Origin: Glycomyces tritici
GTDB lineage: Bacteria; Actinomycetota; Actinomycetes; Mycobacteriales; Micromonosporaceae
Length of the DNA: 64,000 bases
Direction: 5' to 3'
NCBI RefSeq assembly: GCF_030403505.1
Contig: NZ_JAUEMJ010000001.1
Span: forward strand, 124,001-188,000
Shown here: positions 34,879 to 44,681 of the stretch, piece by piece
How positions within the stretch are numbered: position 1 is the stretch's first letter
How the letters are laid out: the number at the start of each line of letters is the position of its first letter
Made by a program: the position numbers and the translations under genes
The notes under the pieces: model-generated
The model's input: the letters and a program-made list of their open reading frames with translations, nothing else
Databases searched by the model: none
What the model was told of the DNA's origin: nothing

Positions 34879-35726
34879 TCGACGTAGATGTCGGGCTGGA
34901 AGTCCTCCTGGCCCGGTACGACCGCGTAGCCGGAGAGGTCCGTGACGCCTTCGGCGGCGAGCACGTCCTCCACCATGACGGCGTTCCCGGTGTAGTCCTT
35001 CGGGTCCTTCGCGAGGACGGCCAGCGCCGCGTCGGCCACGATCTCGGGCTTGCGGCTGCGGTCGAGCATCGGCTGGCCGCCGAGGGCGAACGCGACGGCG
35101 GCGGTGGCGATGGTCGTCTTGGGCCACAGGCAGTTCGCGGCGACGCCCGGTTCGGTCTCGGACGCGCCGAGGGTCATGATCGTCATGCCGTACTTGGTGG
35201 CCGTGTAGGGCCCGCCCGCGAACCACTTGGGGTCGGTGTTCAGCGGGGGGCTGATCGTGAGCAGGTGGGCGTGGTCGGAGCCGCGCAGGTACGGGAGGGC
35301 GGCGCTGATGGTCGCGAAGGTGCCGCGCATGTTGACGCCCGTGATGAGGTCGAACTTCTTCAGGCTGAGTTCGCCGATGCCGGTGAGGTCGAGCGCGGAG
35401 GCGTTGTTGACGCAGATGTCGAGTCCGCCGAACGCCGCGGCGGCGGTGTCGACGGCCTCGCCCACGGATTCGGCGTCGCGCAGGTCGCCCACGATCGGGA
35501 GGGCGTGCCCGCCGGCGTCCTCGATGAGCTTCGCGGTCTCGTAGAGGGTCCCGGGGAGTTTCGGGTGGGGCTCGCCGGTCTTGGCGAAGAGCGCCACTTT
35601 GACCCCGGCCGCGCCGAGCGCGACGGCGATGGCCGCGCCGATGCCGCGGCTGGCGCCGGTGACGAACGCGGCGCGCCCGCTCAGGTTCGACATGCTCTCA
35701 GCTGGCGCTGTGATGGCTGGCTCCAT
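34875..35726 (-). CDS. Short-chain dehydrogenase, HSDL2-like
   Basis: A 283-residue SDR. The cofactor motif is TGASRGIGAAIA, NNAS follows, and the active-site segment is SPPLNTDPKWFAGGPYTATKYGMTIMTLG with YxxxK. The KTGEPHPKLPGTLYETAKLIEDAGG insert after the second strand and LWPKTTIATAAV are typical of hydroxysteroid dehydrogenase-like 2 proteins, which often act in fatty-acid or steroid metabolism. ATG 35726 is supported by GGAGG 7 nt upstream. It stands alone; substrate unknown. Confidence 0.88.
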   Translation of the reverse strand: MEPAITAPAESMSNLSGRAAFVTGASRGIGAAIAVALGAAGVKVALFAKTGEPHPKLPGTLYETAKLIEDAGGHALPIVGDLRDAESVGEAVDTAAAAFGGLDICVNNASALDLTGIGELSLKKFDLITGVNMRGTFATISAALPYLRGSDHAHLLTISPPLNTDPKWFAGGPYTATKYGMTIMTLGASETEPGVAANCLWPKTTIATAAVAFALGGQPMLDRSRKPEIVADAALAVLAKDPKDYTGNAVMVEDVLAAEGVTDLSGYAVVPGQEDFQPDIYVD

Positions 35727-35964
35727 TGCTCTGCCTCCAAGTGTTCGGTGTCACCCGAATACTACTAGTCAGTAACTTCTGGCGGAAGGCCGCTCGACAC
35801 GACACTCCGATCCAATGCTGAACGCCAGCTGAGAGCGCGTCCAGAACTCCCCTGGAAACGCCTCCGAACCCTTTCGACCCCGCAGAGGGTGCAATAAGCT
35901 GGCCGAACGATTCGGGTGTGCGGACAACCGACCGCGGTCCGACACGAGTACTGAGGAGCGGTGG

Positions 35965-36726
35965 ATGACTTCGACCAGCGGGCCAGCCGGGGCTACACCG
36001 CCTGCGGTGCCGCTCAGGGGCGACGGGTCCCCGGCGCGACTCCTCGTAGTGGATGACGAGGAGAGCCTGGCCGACCTGCTGGTCGAAGCCCTGTCCTTCC
36101 AGGGGTACGACGTCACCGCCGCCCGCTCGGGCACCGAGGCGCTCGCCTCGCTCGAGAAGGTGCGCCCCGACCTGGTCATCCTCGACGTGAACATGCCCGG
36201 CCTCGACGGCTTCGGCGTGGCCGACCGGATGCGCGCCTCCGGCGACGAGACCCCGATCATCTTCCTCACCGCCCGCACCGCCCCCAGCGACCTGCGGGAC
36301 GGCTTCGGCTCCGGCGGCGACGACTACCTGATGAAGCCGTTCCGGCTCGAGGAGCTGTCCCTGCGCGTCTCGGCGGTCCTGCGCCGCACCATCGGCAAGG
36401 AGTCGCCCTCCACGCGCGGCGGTGACACGGTCGCCGTCGCCGACCTCATCCTCGACCTCTCGGCCCACCAGGTGACCCGCGACGGCAAGACGATCGACCT
36501 CTCCCCCACCGAGTTCCGGCTCCTGCGCTACCTCGCGGCCAACACCGGCCGCGTGGTGTCCAAATCGGAGCTGCTGCGCCAGGTCTGGGGCTACGACTTC
36601 GAGACCGAGTCGAGCCTCGCCGAGACCTATGTGTTCTACCTGCGCCGCAAGCTCGACAAGCTCGGCCCGCGCCTCATCCACACCGTCCGCGGGGTCGGCT
36701 ACATGCTGCGCCCGCCGCAGGCATAG
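35965..36726 (+). CDS. OmpR-family response regulator
   Basis: A 253-residue regulator with a 24-residue unstructured start. The receiver (25-140) has phosphoacceptor Asp74 (VILDVNMPGLDG), Asp30-Asp31, LTAR and the conserved Lys in YLMKPF. The OmpR winged helix follows (about 155-250, LSPTEFRLLRYLAANTGRVVSKSELLRQVWGYDF). It is followed after 6 nt by the kinase gene. It resembles TcrA/TrcR-type actinobacterial regulators; the regulon is unknown. GAGGAGC lies 5 nt before the ATG. Confidence 0.95.
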   Translation: MTSTSGPAGATPPAVPLRGDGSPARLLVVDDEESLADLLVEALSFQGYDVTAARSGTEALASLEKVRPDLVILDVNMPGLDGFGVADRMRASGDETPIIFLTARTAPSDLRDGFGSGGDDYLMKPFRLEELSLRVSAVLRRTIGKESPSTRGGDTVAVADLILDLSAHQVTRDGKTIDLSPTEFRLLRYLAANTGRVVSKSELLRQVWGYDFETESSLAETYVFYLRRKLDKLGPRLIHTVRGVGYMLRPPQA

Positions 36727-36732
36727 CCCGAC

Positions 36733-38130
36733 ATGGCCATCAGGACCAAGATCGCCGCGGCCATGGCGGTCCTCCTCATCGTCGCGGTGAGCATCATCGG
36801 CTTCGTCACCGTCCAGACCGTCTCGAGCCACTTGACCGACCAGCTCGACTGGAAACTGCACGGCCTGGTCGAGCAGGGCACCTTCAGCCTCTCCAGCCCC
36901 GATGCCGCCGACGGCGACACCGCCGGCGAGATGCCCTACAGCGAAGTCGCGATCATGATCTTCGACGACAGCGGCCGGCTCGTCGAGGCCCGGTCCGCCG
37001 GGTTCGCGGACGACCCGTACTCACTGCCCGACATCGAAGGGCCACCGCACACCAAGGACAGCTTCACCGTCGACAGCGAAGGCGGGGCCACGACCTACCG
37101 GGCCGTGTCCACCGGCGAGGTCGCCATCAAGGGCGTCTCGGGGACCTACACGATCGTCTTCGCCATCCCGACCTCCAGCGTCGAGGCCACCGTCTCGACC
37201 CTGACCCGGACCGTCCTCGTCACCGGCTTCATCGTCGGCGCGCTCGGCATCCTCATCGCCTGGGGCGTCACCCGGCGCGGCCTGCGCGTGGTCGACCACA
37301 TGGTGGCCGACGCCGAGCACGTCGCCTCCGGGAACCTCGACCACCGCATCACCGCCGCCGACCCGCGCACCGAGATGGGCCGGCTGTCCTTGGCGCTCAA
37401 CCGGATGGTCTCGCGCCTCACCGACGCCATCACGCAGCGCGACCGCCAGCACGAGCGCCTGCGCCAGTTCGTCGCCGACGCCGGACACGAGCTGCGCACC
37501 CCGCTCACCGCGATCGGCGGCTACGTCCAGCTCTACGAATCCGGGGCCACCCCGCCGGGCGAGAAGCTCGACCGGGCCATGAGCCGCATCGGCAGTGAGA
37601 ACGCGCGCCTCGCGAAGCTCGTGGACGACCTCATGGTCCTCTCCCGCCTCGACGAGGAGGTGGGCGGCGACCGCGAGCTGGTCGAACTCGCCCAGCTCGC
37701 GCAGGACGCCGTGGACGACGCCGAGGTCGCCGACTCCACGCACCCGATCAGCCTCACCGCGAGCCGGCAGCTCACGGTCGTCGCGAACGAGGGCCAGCTG
37801 CGGCAGGTGCTGGTGAACCTCCTGACCAACGCCCGCGTCCACACCCCCAGCGGCACCGCCATCGACGTCTCGGTCGCCGAGCACGACGGCTGGGCGGTCC
37901 TGCGCGTCGCCGACCACGGGCCCGGCATCCCCGCCAAGCACCGCCAGAAGGTCTTCGACCGGTTCTACCGGGCCGACCCGTCGCGCTCGCGCGCCACCGG
38001 CGGCTCCGGGCTCGGGCTCTCCATCGTGTCGTCCATCGTGGCCTCGCACGGCGGCGAGATCCGCCTCGACAGCGAGCCCGGCGAAGGCACCTCGATCGAG
38101 GTGCGGCTGCCGATCGCACGCCTCGAATAG
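36733..38130 (+). CDS. Membrane sensor histidine kinase
   Basis: A 465-residue kinase: membrane helices at about 8-30 and 158-179 enclose a sensory domain of about 125 residues; then HAMP (about 180-235), HisKA with phosphoacceptor His252 (ADAGHELRTPLTAIGGYVQ), and HATPase_c with NLLTNARVHTP, DHGPGIP and GGSGLGLSIVSSIV. It pairs with the OmpR-type regulator just upstream. The sensory domain has no recognised fold motif, so the signal is unknown. Confidence 0.95.
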   Translation: MAIRTKIAAAMAVLLIVAVSIIGFVTVQTVSSHLTDQLDWKLHGLVEQGTFSLSSPDAADGDTAGEMPYSEVAIMIFDDSGRLVEARSAGFADDPYSLPDIEGPPHTKDSFTVDSEGGATTYRAVSTGEVAIKGVSGTYTIVFAIPTSSVEATVSTLTRTVLVTGFIVGALGILIAWGVTRRGLRVVDHMVADAEHVASGNLDHRITAADPRTEMGRLSLALNRMVSRLTDAITQRDRQHERLRQFVADAGHELRTPLTAIGGYVQLYESGATPPGEKLDRAMSRIGSENARLAKLVDDLMVLSRLDEEVGGDRELVELAQLAQDAVDDAEVADSTHPISLTASRQLTVVANEGQLRQVLVNLLTNARVHTPSGTAIDVSVAEHDGWAVLRVADHGPGIPAKHRQKVFDRFYRADPSRSRATGGSGLGLSIVSSIVASHGGEIRLDSEPGEGTSIEVRLPIARLE

Positions 38131-39373
38131 CGGGCCCGGCACCCTGTTCAAGAGCGCTTTCGACGGTGCCTTCGGCAAGGGCGCCAAGGGGTTCCAGCAG
38201 GCCGGACGGAAGACCGGGGCGCTCCCGTCCGACTGCTACGCTCGGTGGTCGTGACCCGCATCCTTCCCTCCTGGTTCGTCGAACGCATCAACCCCGTGCC
38301 CGACGAGGACGACCTCCCGGTCTCCACACTGGAGCTGTTCTTCGACCTCATCTTCGTCTTCACCGTCGCCCAGTTCACCGCGATCATCGCCCACGACCCG
38401 CTCATCGGCCTGCTCCAGACCGTGCTCATGTTCGGCTTCCTGTGGTGGATGTACGCCGGGTACTCCTGGCTCACCAACGTGATCCCGCCCGAGCGGCCCG
38501 CCCGCCGCATCCTCCTGCTGATCGCCATGGCCGGATGGCTCGTCATCGCCTTGACCATCCCGGCCGCCTTCCACGGCGGCGGCGGCATCTGGATCGCCGT
38601 CGGCCTGCTCATCGTCGTGCTCGTCCACGGCCTGATGTACCTGCAGGCCGCCCGCGCCTTCGGGGCCGTGTTCGCCGCCAACCTCGCCGCGGTCGCGGCC
38701 GTCTTCGCCGCCGAGATCGGCCCCGAAGGCCTGTGGCGCTACGTGTGCTGGGGCCTGGCCTCGGCCATCGTGTGGTCGGTGCCGATCTGGCACGGCCAGC
38801 GCGGCCTCCGCCTCCACCCCGCGCACATCACCGAGCGGCACGGCCTCGTCGTGATCGTCGCCCTCGGCGAGTCGGTGGTGGCCATCGGGATCGGCGCGGC
38901 CGGCCTGCCGATCGACGCGGACCTGCTCGTCGCCGCGGTCCTCGGACTCGCGATCGGGGCGTGCATGTGGTGGTCGCTGTTCGTGCGCGACCTCCCCGCG
39001 ACCGAGCACGTGCTCACCTCCACGACGGATGCGGTGAAGCGGGTGCGGAAGGTCCTGGCCGGCCTGTCGTACGCGTTCATCCCGGTGCTCGTCGGCATCC
39101 TGGTCACCGCCGCGGGCCTGAAGAAGGCGGTCGGCCACGCCACCGAACCGCTCGGCCTCACCGCCGCACTGCTGCTCTCCGGCGGCGTGGCGATGTTCCT
39201 GCTCGGCACGGCCGGACTGCGGTTCTCGATGCCGCTGCCCAGGCCCTGGGAGCGCGTGGCCCTCGCCGCCGCGGTCCTCCTGATCGCCCCGCTCGGCCTC
39301 GTCAACACGGCACTCCAGTTGGGCGCCGTGGTGATCGTCCTGGTCGCAGGGCTCGAGATCGAGCGGCGGACGA

Positions 39374-40167
<794 letters not shown>

Positions 40168-40171
<4 letters not shown>

Positions 40172-41214
40172 GACATGACCCCCTTCTTGCGTTGAGCGAT
40201 GAGCAGCCAGATCAGGTAGACGCCGCCGACCACGCCGGTGACGACCCCTGTGGGCAGTTGGCGGTCGCCGAGGCCGGCGACGGCGATCATGTCCGCACCG
40301 GTGACGATGAGGGCGCCGACGATCGCGGAGAGCATGAAGCTCCTGGTGGAGCCGGTGAGGCGGGCCGCGATGTGCGGCGCGGCCAGTGCGACGAACGCGA
40401 GCGGCCCGGCGACGGCCACGGCCCCCGCGATGAGGACCGAGGCGGTGACGAGCGCGGCGACACGGGTCCCGGTGACGCGCACGCCGAGCCCGGTCGCGCT
40501 CGCCTCGCCGAGGCGCAGGGCGTCGAGGCCGCGCGACAGGAGGACCACGTTCACCGCGCCCGCGAACAGGACGACGGCGACGACGGCGGCCTGCTCCCAG
40601 TTGCGGCCCGAGAGGTCGCCGGTGAGCCAGTAGACCGCCCGGAAGGCGTCCACGATGGTCGTGCGGGTGAGCAGGTAGCCGTTGACGCCCGCGAGGATCG
40701 CCGCGACCCCGATGCCCACCAGCACGAGCCGGTACCCCGAGGAGTCGCCGCCGCGCGTGAGCGACCAGATCACCAGGCCGGTCGCGAGCGCGCCGAGCGC
40801 CGCGAATCCGGCGGTGAGCTCGAGGGTGGCGTCGGTGAGGATGATCGCGATGAGCGCCCCGGTGGTCGCGCCCTGGGTCAGGCCGAGGATGTCGGGGCTG
40901 CCCAAGGGGTTCCGGGTGAGGTTCTGGAAGAGCGCGCCGGAGAGGCCCATGCACGCGCCCACGGCGAGGCCGGTGGCGAGCCGCGGGAGGCGCAGGTCCC
41001 AGAGGATGAACTCGTCGCCTTTGGTGCCCTCGTCGAGCAGTGCGGCCCAGGTCCGGTCGAGGCCGAGCGCGGTCGAGCCGGTCGCGGCCGACCACAGGCT
41101 GACGGCGGCGAGGACGGCGAGGGTGCCGAGGATCGCGGCGATCGTGCGGTGGCGCAGGCGGATCGAGGCCGCGCCGACCCGCAGGACCGTCGATCCGGAG
41201 GTCAGGGAGCTCAC
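40168..41214 (-). CDS. Ferric-siderophore permease, FecCD family (FecD-like)
   Basis: A 348-residue permease with about ten membrane helices. LRLPRLATGLAVGACMGLSGALFQNLTRNPLGSPDILGLTQGA is the family signature split over helices 2-3, and GPLAFVALAAPHIAARL contains the ATPase-contact helix. Together with the next permease it forms the heterodimeric membrane channel. GTG 41214 overlaps the stop of the upstream permease (41211-41214). Confidence 0.94.
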
Positions 41215-42278
41215 AGCCGGGCCACCTTTCTGCGGCTGACCAGGTAGAGGAAGAACGGGCCGCCCGCGACGGCGCAGACGATGCCGACCTGCACCTCGGC
41301 GGGGCGGGCGACGATGCGGCCGAGGATGTCCGCTGCCATGAGGAACGCCGCGCCCGTGAGCATCGAGTACGGGAGGACCCAGTTCTGGTCCGGCCCGGTG
41401 AAGGCCCGGACCATGTGCGGGACGACGAGGCCGACGAAGACGATGGGGCCGCAGACGGCCGTCGCGGTGCCCGCGAGGACCGTGATCGCGAGGATGCCGG
41501 CGACGCGGAGCACGCGCGGGTCGACGCCGAGGCCGGTCGCGGTCGCGTCCCCGAGGGCGAGGGCGTTGAGGGGCCGGGCGAGGAGCACCCCTCCCGCGGC
41601 GGCGATGCCGATGAGCATCACGACCGGCAGCATCGGCGCGACGTGCGCGTTCACGAGCGACCCGACCGACCAGAACCGCATCTGGTCGAGGGTGGCCGCG
41701 TCCATGAGCTGGACCGCCGAGACGTACGCGTACCCGGCGGCGGTCACCGCGGCGCCGGCCAGCGCGAGGCGCGCGGGGGTCGCACCGGCGGCGCCGGCGA
41801 TGAGGTAGACGGCCACCGAAGCGGCCGCCGCGCCGATGAACGCGAAGACGATGGTCTGGCCGAAGCCGAAGGAGCCGAAGAAGAAGGAGGCGGTGACGAC
41901 GGCGGCGGCCGCGCCGGTGTTGACGCCGAGGAGGCCGGGGTCGGCGAGGGGGTTGCGGGTCATGGCCTGCATGAGCGCGCCGGCGAGGCCGAGGGCGGCA
42001 CCGGCGGCGAGGCCGAGCACGGTGCGGGGCAGGCGCAGTTCGGTGACCACGGGGTAGGACTCGGAGCCCGGGTCGGTGAGGCCGTCCCAGACCTGGCCGA
42101 GGTCCATCGCGCGGGAGCCGACGGCGACGCTGACGACCGCGAGGGCGGCCAGGAGGGCGACGAGCGCCAGGAGTCCGAGGACCCTTCGGCCGGTGCGCGA
42201 GGGGGGCGGGGTGCCGCCCCCGGCCCGTGTCGCATCGAGCTCCGGGGCCTGCTCCCTGGCGCTTTGGGCGGTTGACAA
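41211..42278 (-). CDS. Ferric-siderophore permease, FecCD family (FecC-like)
   Basis: A 355-residue permease with a cytoplasmic extension of about 30 residues and ten helices. LRLPRTVLGLAAGAALGLAGALMQAMTRNPLADPGLLGVNTGA and GPIVFVGLVVPHMVRAF are the family motifs. It is the first gene of the permease-permease-ATPase operon, whose promoter region contains the iron box 42310-42328. GGAG upstream supports GTG/ATG 42278. Confidence 0.94.
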   Translation of the reverse strand: MSTAQSAREQAPELDATRAGGGTPPPSRTGRRVLGLLALVALLAALAVVSVAVGSRAMDLGQVWDGLTDPGSESYPVVTELRLPRTVLGLAAGAALGLAGALMQAMTRNPLADPGLLGVNTGAAAAVVTASFFFGSFGFGQTIVFAFIGAAAASVAVYLIAGAAGATPARLALAGAAVTAAGYAYVSAVQLMDAATLDQMRFWSVGSLVNAHVAPMLPVVMLIGIAAAGGVLLARPLNALALGDATATGLGVDPRVLRVAGILAITVLAGTATAVCGPIVFVGLVVPHMVRAFTGPDQNWVLPYSMLTGAAFLMAADILGRIVARPAEVQVGIVCAVAGGPFFLYLVSRRKVARL

Positions 42279-42309
42279 GTGCGGTCTCCGGAGGGATAGT
42301 GGCTGCGGT

Positions 42310-42328
42310 TTTGTTTAGGCTAACCTAA
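42310..42328. promoter_or_regulatory. IdeR/DmdR-type iron box between divergent uptake genes
   Basis: TTTGTTTAGGCTAACCTAA matches the 19-bp IdeR/DmdR1 consensus TTAGGTTAGGCTAACCTAA at 17 of 19 positions. It lies 32 nt before the permease operon start and 47 nt before the first binding-protein start, so iron-loaded regulator would repress both directions. Confidence 0.85.
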
Positions 42329-42374
42329 CCCCGATACCCCTGCCATCCTCGCTCTCCCTCTGAAGGAGTTTTCC

Positions 42375-43412
42375 GTGCCACTCCGCGCCCGCCCCGTGCT
42401 CGTCCCCGCCGGACTCACCCGCCGCGGCCTCTTCGCCGCCGGCGGCGGCCTCGGTGCCGTGTCACTCCTCGCGGCCTGCGGTTCCGACGAGGAGCCGGCC
42501 GCGGGGGGCGGCGCGTCGGGGTCGTTCAGCTTCCTGGACGAGCGGGACCAGACCGAGGTCGAGCTGGAGGCCGTGCCCACGAAGGTCGTCGCGTTCACCG
42601 GTCTCGCTGCGGCCCTGTACGACTACGGCGTGGAGGTCGCGGCGGTGTTCGGTCCGACGACGCTCGCCGACGGCTCCCCGGACATCCAGGCCGGGCGCAT
42701 GCCCGTCGAGGGCCTCGAGATCCTCGGCAACGCGTGGGGCGAGTTCGACGTCGAGAAGTTCGCGCAGCTGAACCCCGAACTCGTCGTCTCCCACTACTAC
42801 GAGGGCTTCGACCTCTGGTTCGTGCCTGAAGAGCGCCTTGAGGAGGTCCAGGCGCTCGCGCCGGGCATCGGCATCGAGGTCTCCAAGCCCACCATCGACG
42901 AGATCATCGACCGCCATGCGGCCCTTGCGCAAGCGCTCGGCGCGGACCTCGCGTCGGAGGAGAACGCGGCGGGCGTGGAGCGGTTCGGCAGCGCCGCCGG
43001 CGGTGTGGCCGCGGCGGTCGCCGACAAGCCGCTCAAGGCCGTGGCGGTCGGTGCGTGGCCCGACGGGCTGTACATCGCGAACCCGCCCACGTTCAACGTG
43101 CTCGCCAAGTGCGTGGAGCTCGGCGTCGACTTCGTCGTGCCCGAGAAGCCCGACCAGAACGGCTACTGGGAGCTCCTGTCCTGGGAGAACATCGACAAGT
43201 ACGAGGCCGACGCGATCTTCCTCGACATCCGCACCGGGAACATCACCGCCGAGCAGCTGCTCGCGGACTACCCGACCTGGGCGGCGCTCCCGGCGGTGCA
43301 GGCCGGGCAGGTGTACGGCTGGAACGGCGAGCCCGTCTACTCGCACATCGGCGGTGCCGTTGAGCTGGAACGGATCACCGAAGGCCTCAGCGCCGCACAG
43401 CCCCTCGCGTGA
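42375..43412 (+). CDS. Siderophore-binding lipoprotein 1 (Tat-exported)
   Basis: A 345-residue periplasmic-type binding protein. The signal has a twin-arginine motif (TRRGLFAAGGG, RR at 16-17) and a lipobox LAAC with lipidated Cys35. The mature protein has the two-lobed helical-backbone fold of class III binding proteins (VVAFTGLAAALYDYGVEVAAVFG, PELVVSHYYEGFDLWFVP). It captures a ferric siderophore and delivers it to the FecCD permeases encoded divergently. GTG 42375 has AAGGAG 6 nt upstream. The ligand type is unknown. Confidence 0.92.
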   Translation: MPLRARPVLVPAGLTRRGLFAAGGGLGAVSLLAACGSDEEPAAGGGASGSFSFLDERDQTEVELEAVPTKVVAFTGLAAALYDYGVEVAAVFGPTTLADGSPDIQAGRMPVEGLEILGNAWGEFDVEKFAQLNPELVVSHYYEGFDLWFVPEERLEEVQALAPGIGIEVSKPTIDEIIDRHAALAQALGADLASEENAAGVERFGSAAGGVAAAVADKPLKAVAVGAWPDGLYIANPPTFNVLAKCVELGVDFVVPEKPDQNGYWELLSWENIDKYEADAIFLDIRTGNITAEQLLADYPTWAALPAVQAGQVYGWNGEPVYSHIGGAVELERITEGLSAAQPLA

Positions 43413-43482
43413 GCATCGGGCTAGCCGCGGGGCCAGTGGCTGACGCCACGTGAGGGCCCCACTGCAGCGCGACCGAATCCAG

Positions 43483-43501
43483 TGAGGTTAGCCTAACCTC
43501 A
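43483..43501 (+). promoter_or_regulatory. Perfect IdeR/DmdR-type iron box before binding protein 2
   Basis: TGAGGTTAGCCTAACCTCA is a perfect 9-1-9 palindrome with the core GGTTAGcCTAACC expected for IdeR/DmdR1. It lies 70 nt before the second binding-protein gene, which therefore has its own iron-repressed promoter. Confidence 0.9.
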
Positions 43502-43571
43502 GATCGGCCGGGCTGCGTCCGCGAGCCGTTCGCAGTCCGGCCCGCAAACCCCTTTCAAGAAGGAGAAACAC

Positions 43572-44609
43572 ATGGCTTTCGATGCCGACAGCGTCAAGTT
43601 CGGCCGCCGCGGCCTGCTCGCGGGCGGCGGCGCCCTCGGGCTCACCGGCGTGCTCGCCGCCTGCGGCGCGGGCGACGACGAATCCGGGGACGACGCTGCC
43701 GAATCGCAGCCCTGGGAGTTCACGGACGACCAGCCCGCCACCGTGAAGCTCGACCGGACCCCCGCCAAGATCGTCGCGTTCACCGGCATGGCCGCCGCGC
43801 TGTACGACTTCGGCGTCGAGGTCCCGGCCGTCTTCGGCCCCACCACCAATGAGGACGGCTCCCCCACCACCCAGGCCGGGAACCTCCCCGTGGCCGACCT
43901 CGAGGTCTTCGGCAACGTCTACGGCGAGTTCGACGTCGAGGCCTTCGCCGCCTACGGGCCCGAAGTGCTCATGACGCACTTCTACTACGACCCCGCGACC
44001 CTCTGGTACGTGCCGGAGGAGAGCCACGACGAGATCACGAGCCTGGCCGACGTCACCGCGCTCAACGTGGACGACGGCGCGAACACGCAAGACCAGATCA
44101 TCGCCCGCCACGCCGAGCTCGCCGAGTCCCTCGGCGCCGACCTCGACTCGGAGGCCAACGCCGCCAACAAGGAGCGGTACGACGCCGCCGTGGAGGCCCT
44201 GAAGGCCGCCGTCCAGGCGAACCCGGTCAAGGTCCTCGCGTGCTCGGCCGCCGCCGAGACCTTCTACGCCTCGAACCCGGCCACCGGCAACGACCTGCGC
44301 TTCTTCGTCGAGCTCGGCGTCGACCTGATCGTGCCCGACGCGCTGGACGAGGCCACCGGCAACTACTACGAACTGCTCTCGTGGGAGAACGCCGACAAGT
44401 ACCAGGCCGACGTGCTGCTGCTCGACAACCGCGTGCAGGCCCTCCAGCCCGACGCGCTCACCGAGTTCCCGACCTGGACCGCCCTCCCGGCCGTCCAGGA
44501 AGGACAGATCGTGGGCTGGGAGGCCGAGCCGATGTACGCCTACGGCCTCGCCGCCGCCTCCATCGAGGCGCTGGCCACCGCGATCCAGAACGCGAAGAAG
44601 CTCGTCTGA
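43572..44609 (+). CDS. Siderophore-binding lipoprotein 2 (Tat-exported)
   Basis: A second 345-residue binding protein, colinear with the first (FTGMAAALYDFGVEVPAVFGPTT versus FTGLAAALYDYGVEVAAVFGPTT) but diverged elsewhere. Twin arginines at 12-13 (GRRGLLAGGG) and lipobox LAAC with Cys31. The shared permease and ATPase presumably serve both. AAGAAGGAG lies upstream of ATG 43572. The two copies probably recognise different siderophores; this is inference from their divergence. Confidence 0.92.
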   Translation: MAFDADSVKFGRRGLLAGGGALGLTGVLAACGAGDDESGDDAAESQPWEFTDDQPATVKLDRTPAKIVAFTGMAAALYDFGVEVPAVFGPTTNEDGSPTTQAGNLPVADLEVFGNVYGEFDVEAFAAYGPEVLMTHFYYDPATLWYVPEESHDEITSLADVTALNVDDGANTQDQIIARHAELAESLGADLDSEANAANKERYDAAVEALKAAVQANPVKVLACSAAAETFYASNPATGNDLRFFVELGVDLIVPDALDEATGNYYELLSWENADKYQADVLLLDNRVQALQPDALTEFPTWTALPAVQEGQIVGWEAEPMYAYGLAAASIEALATAIQNAKKLV

Positions 44610-44636
44610 GGCGCATTGCTGAAGCGTGCGTACTGA

Positions 44637-44667
44637 GAAGGGGCGGGTCATGCGGACCCGCCCCTTC
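44637..44667. terminator. Bidirectional terminator between binding protein 2 and nuclease
   Basis: A perfect 13-bp stem (GAAGGGGCGGGTC at 44637-44649, complement at 44655-44667) with a 5-nt loop between convergent genes. Confidence 0.83.
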
Positions 44668-44681
44668 GCCGTGCTCCGGTA

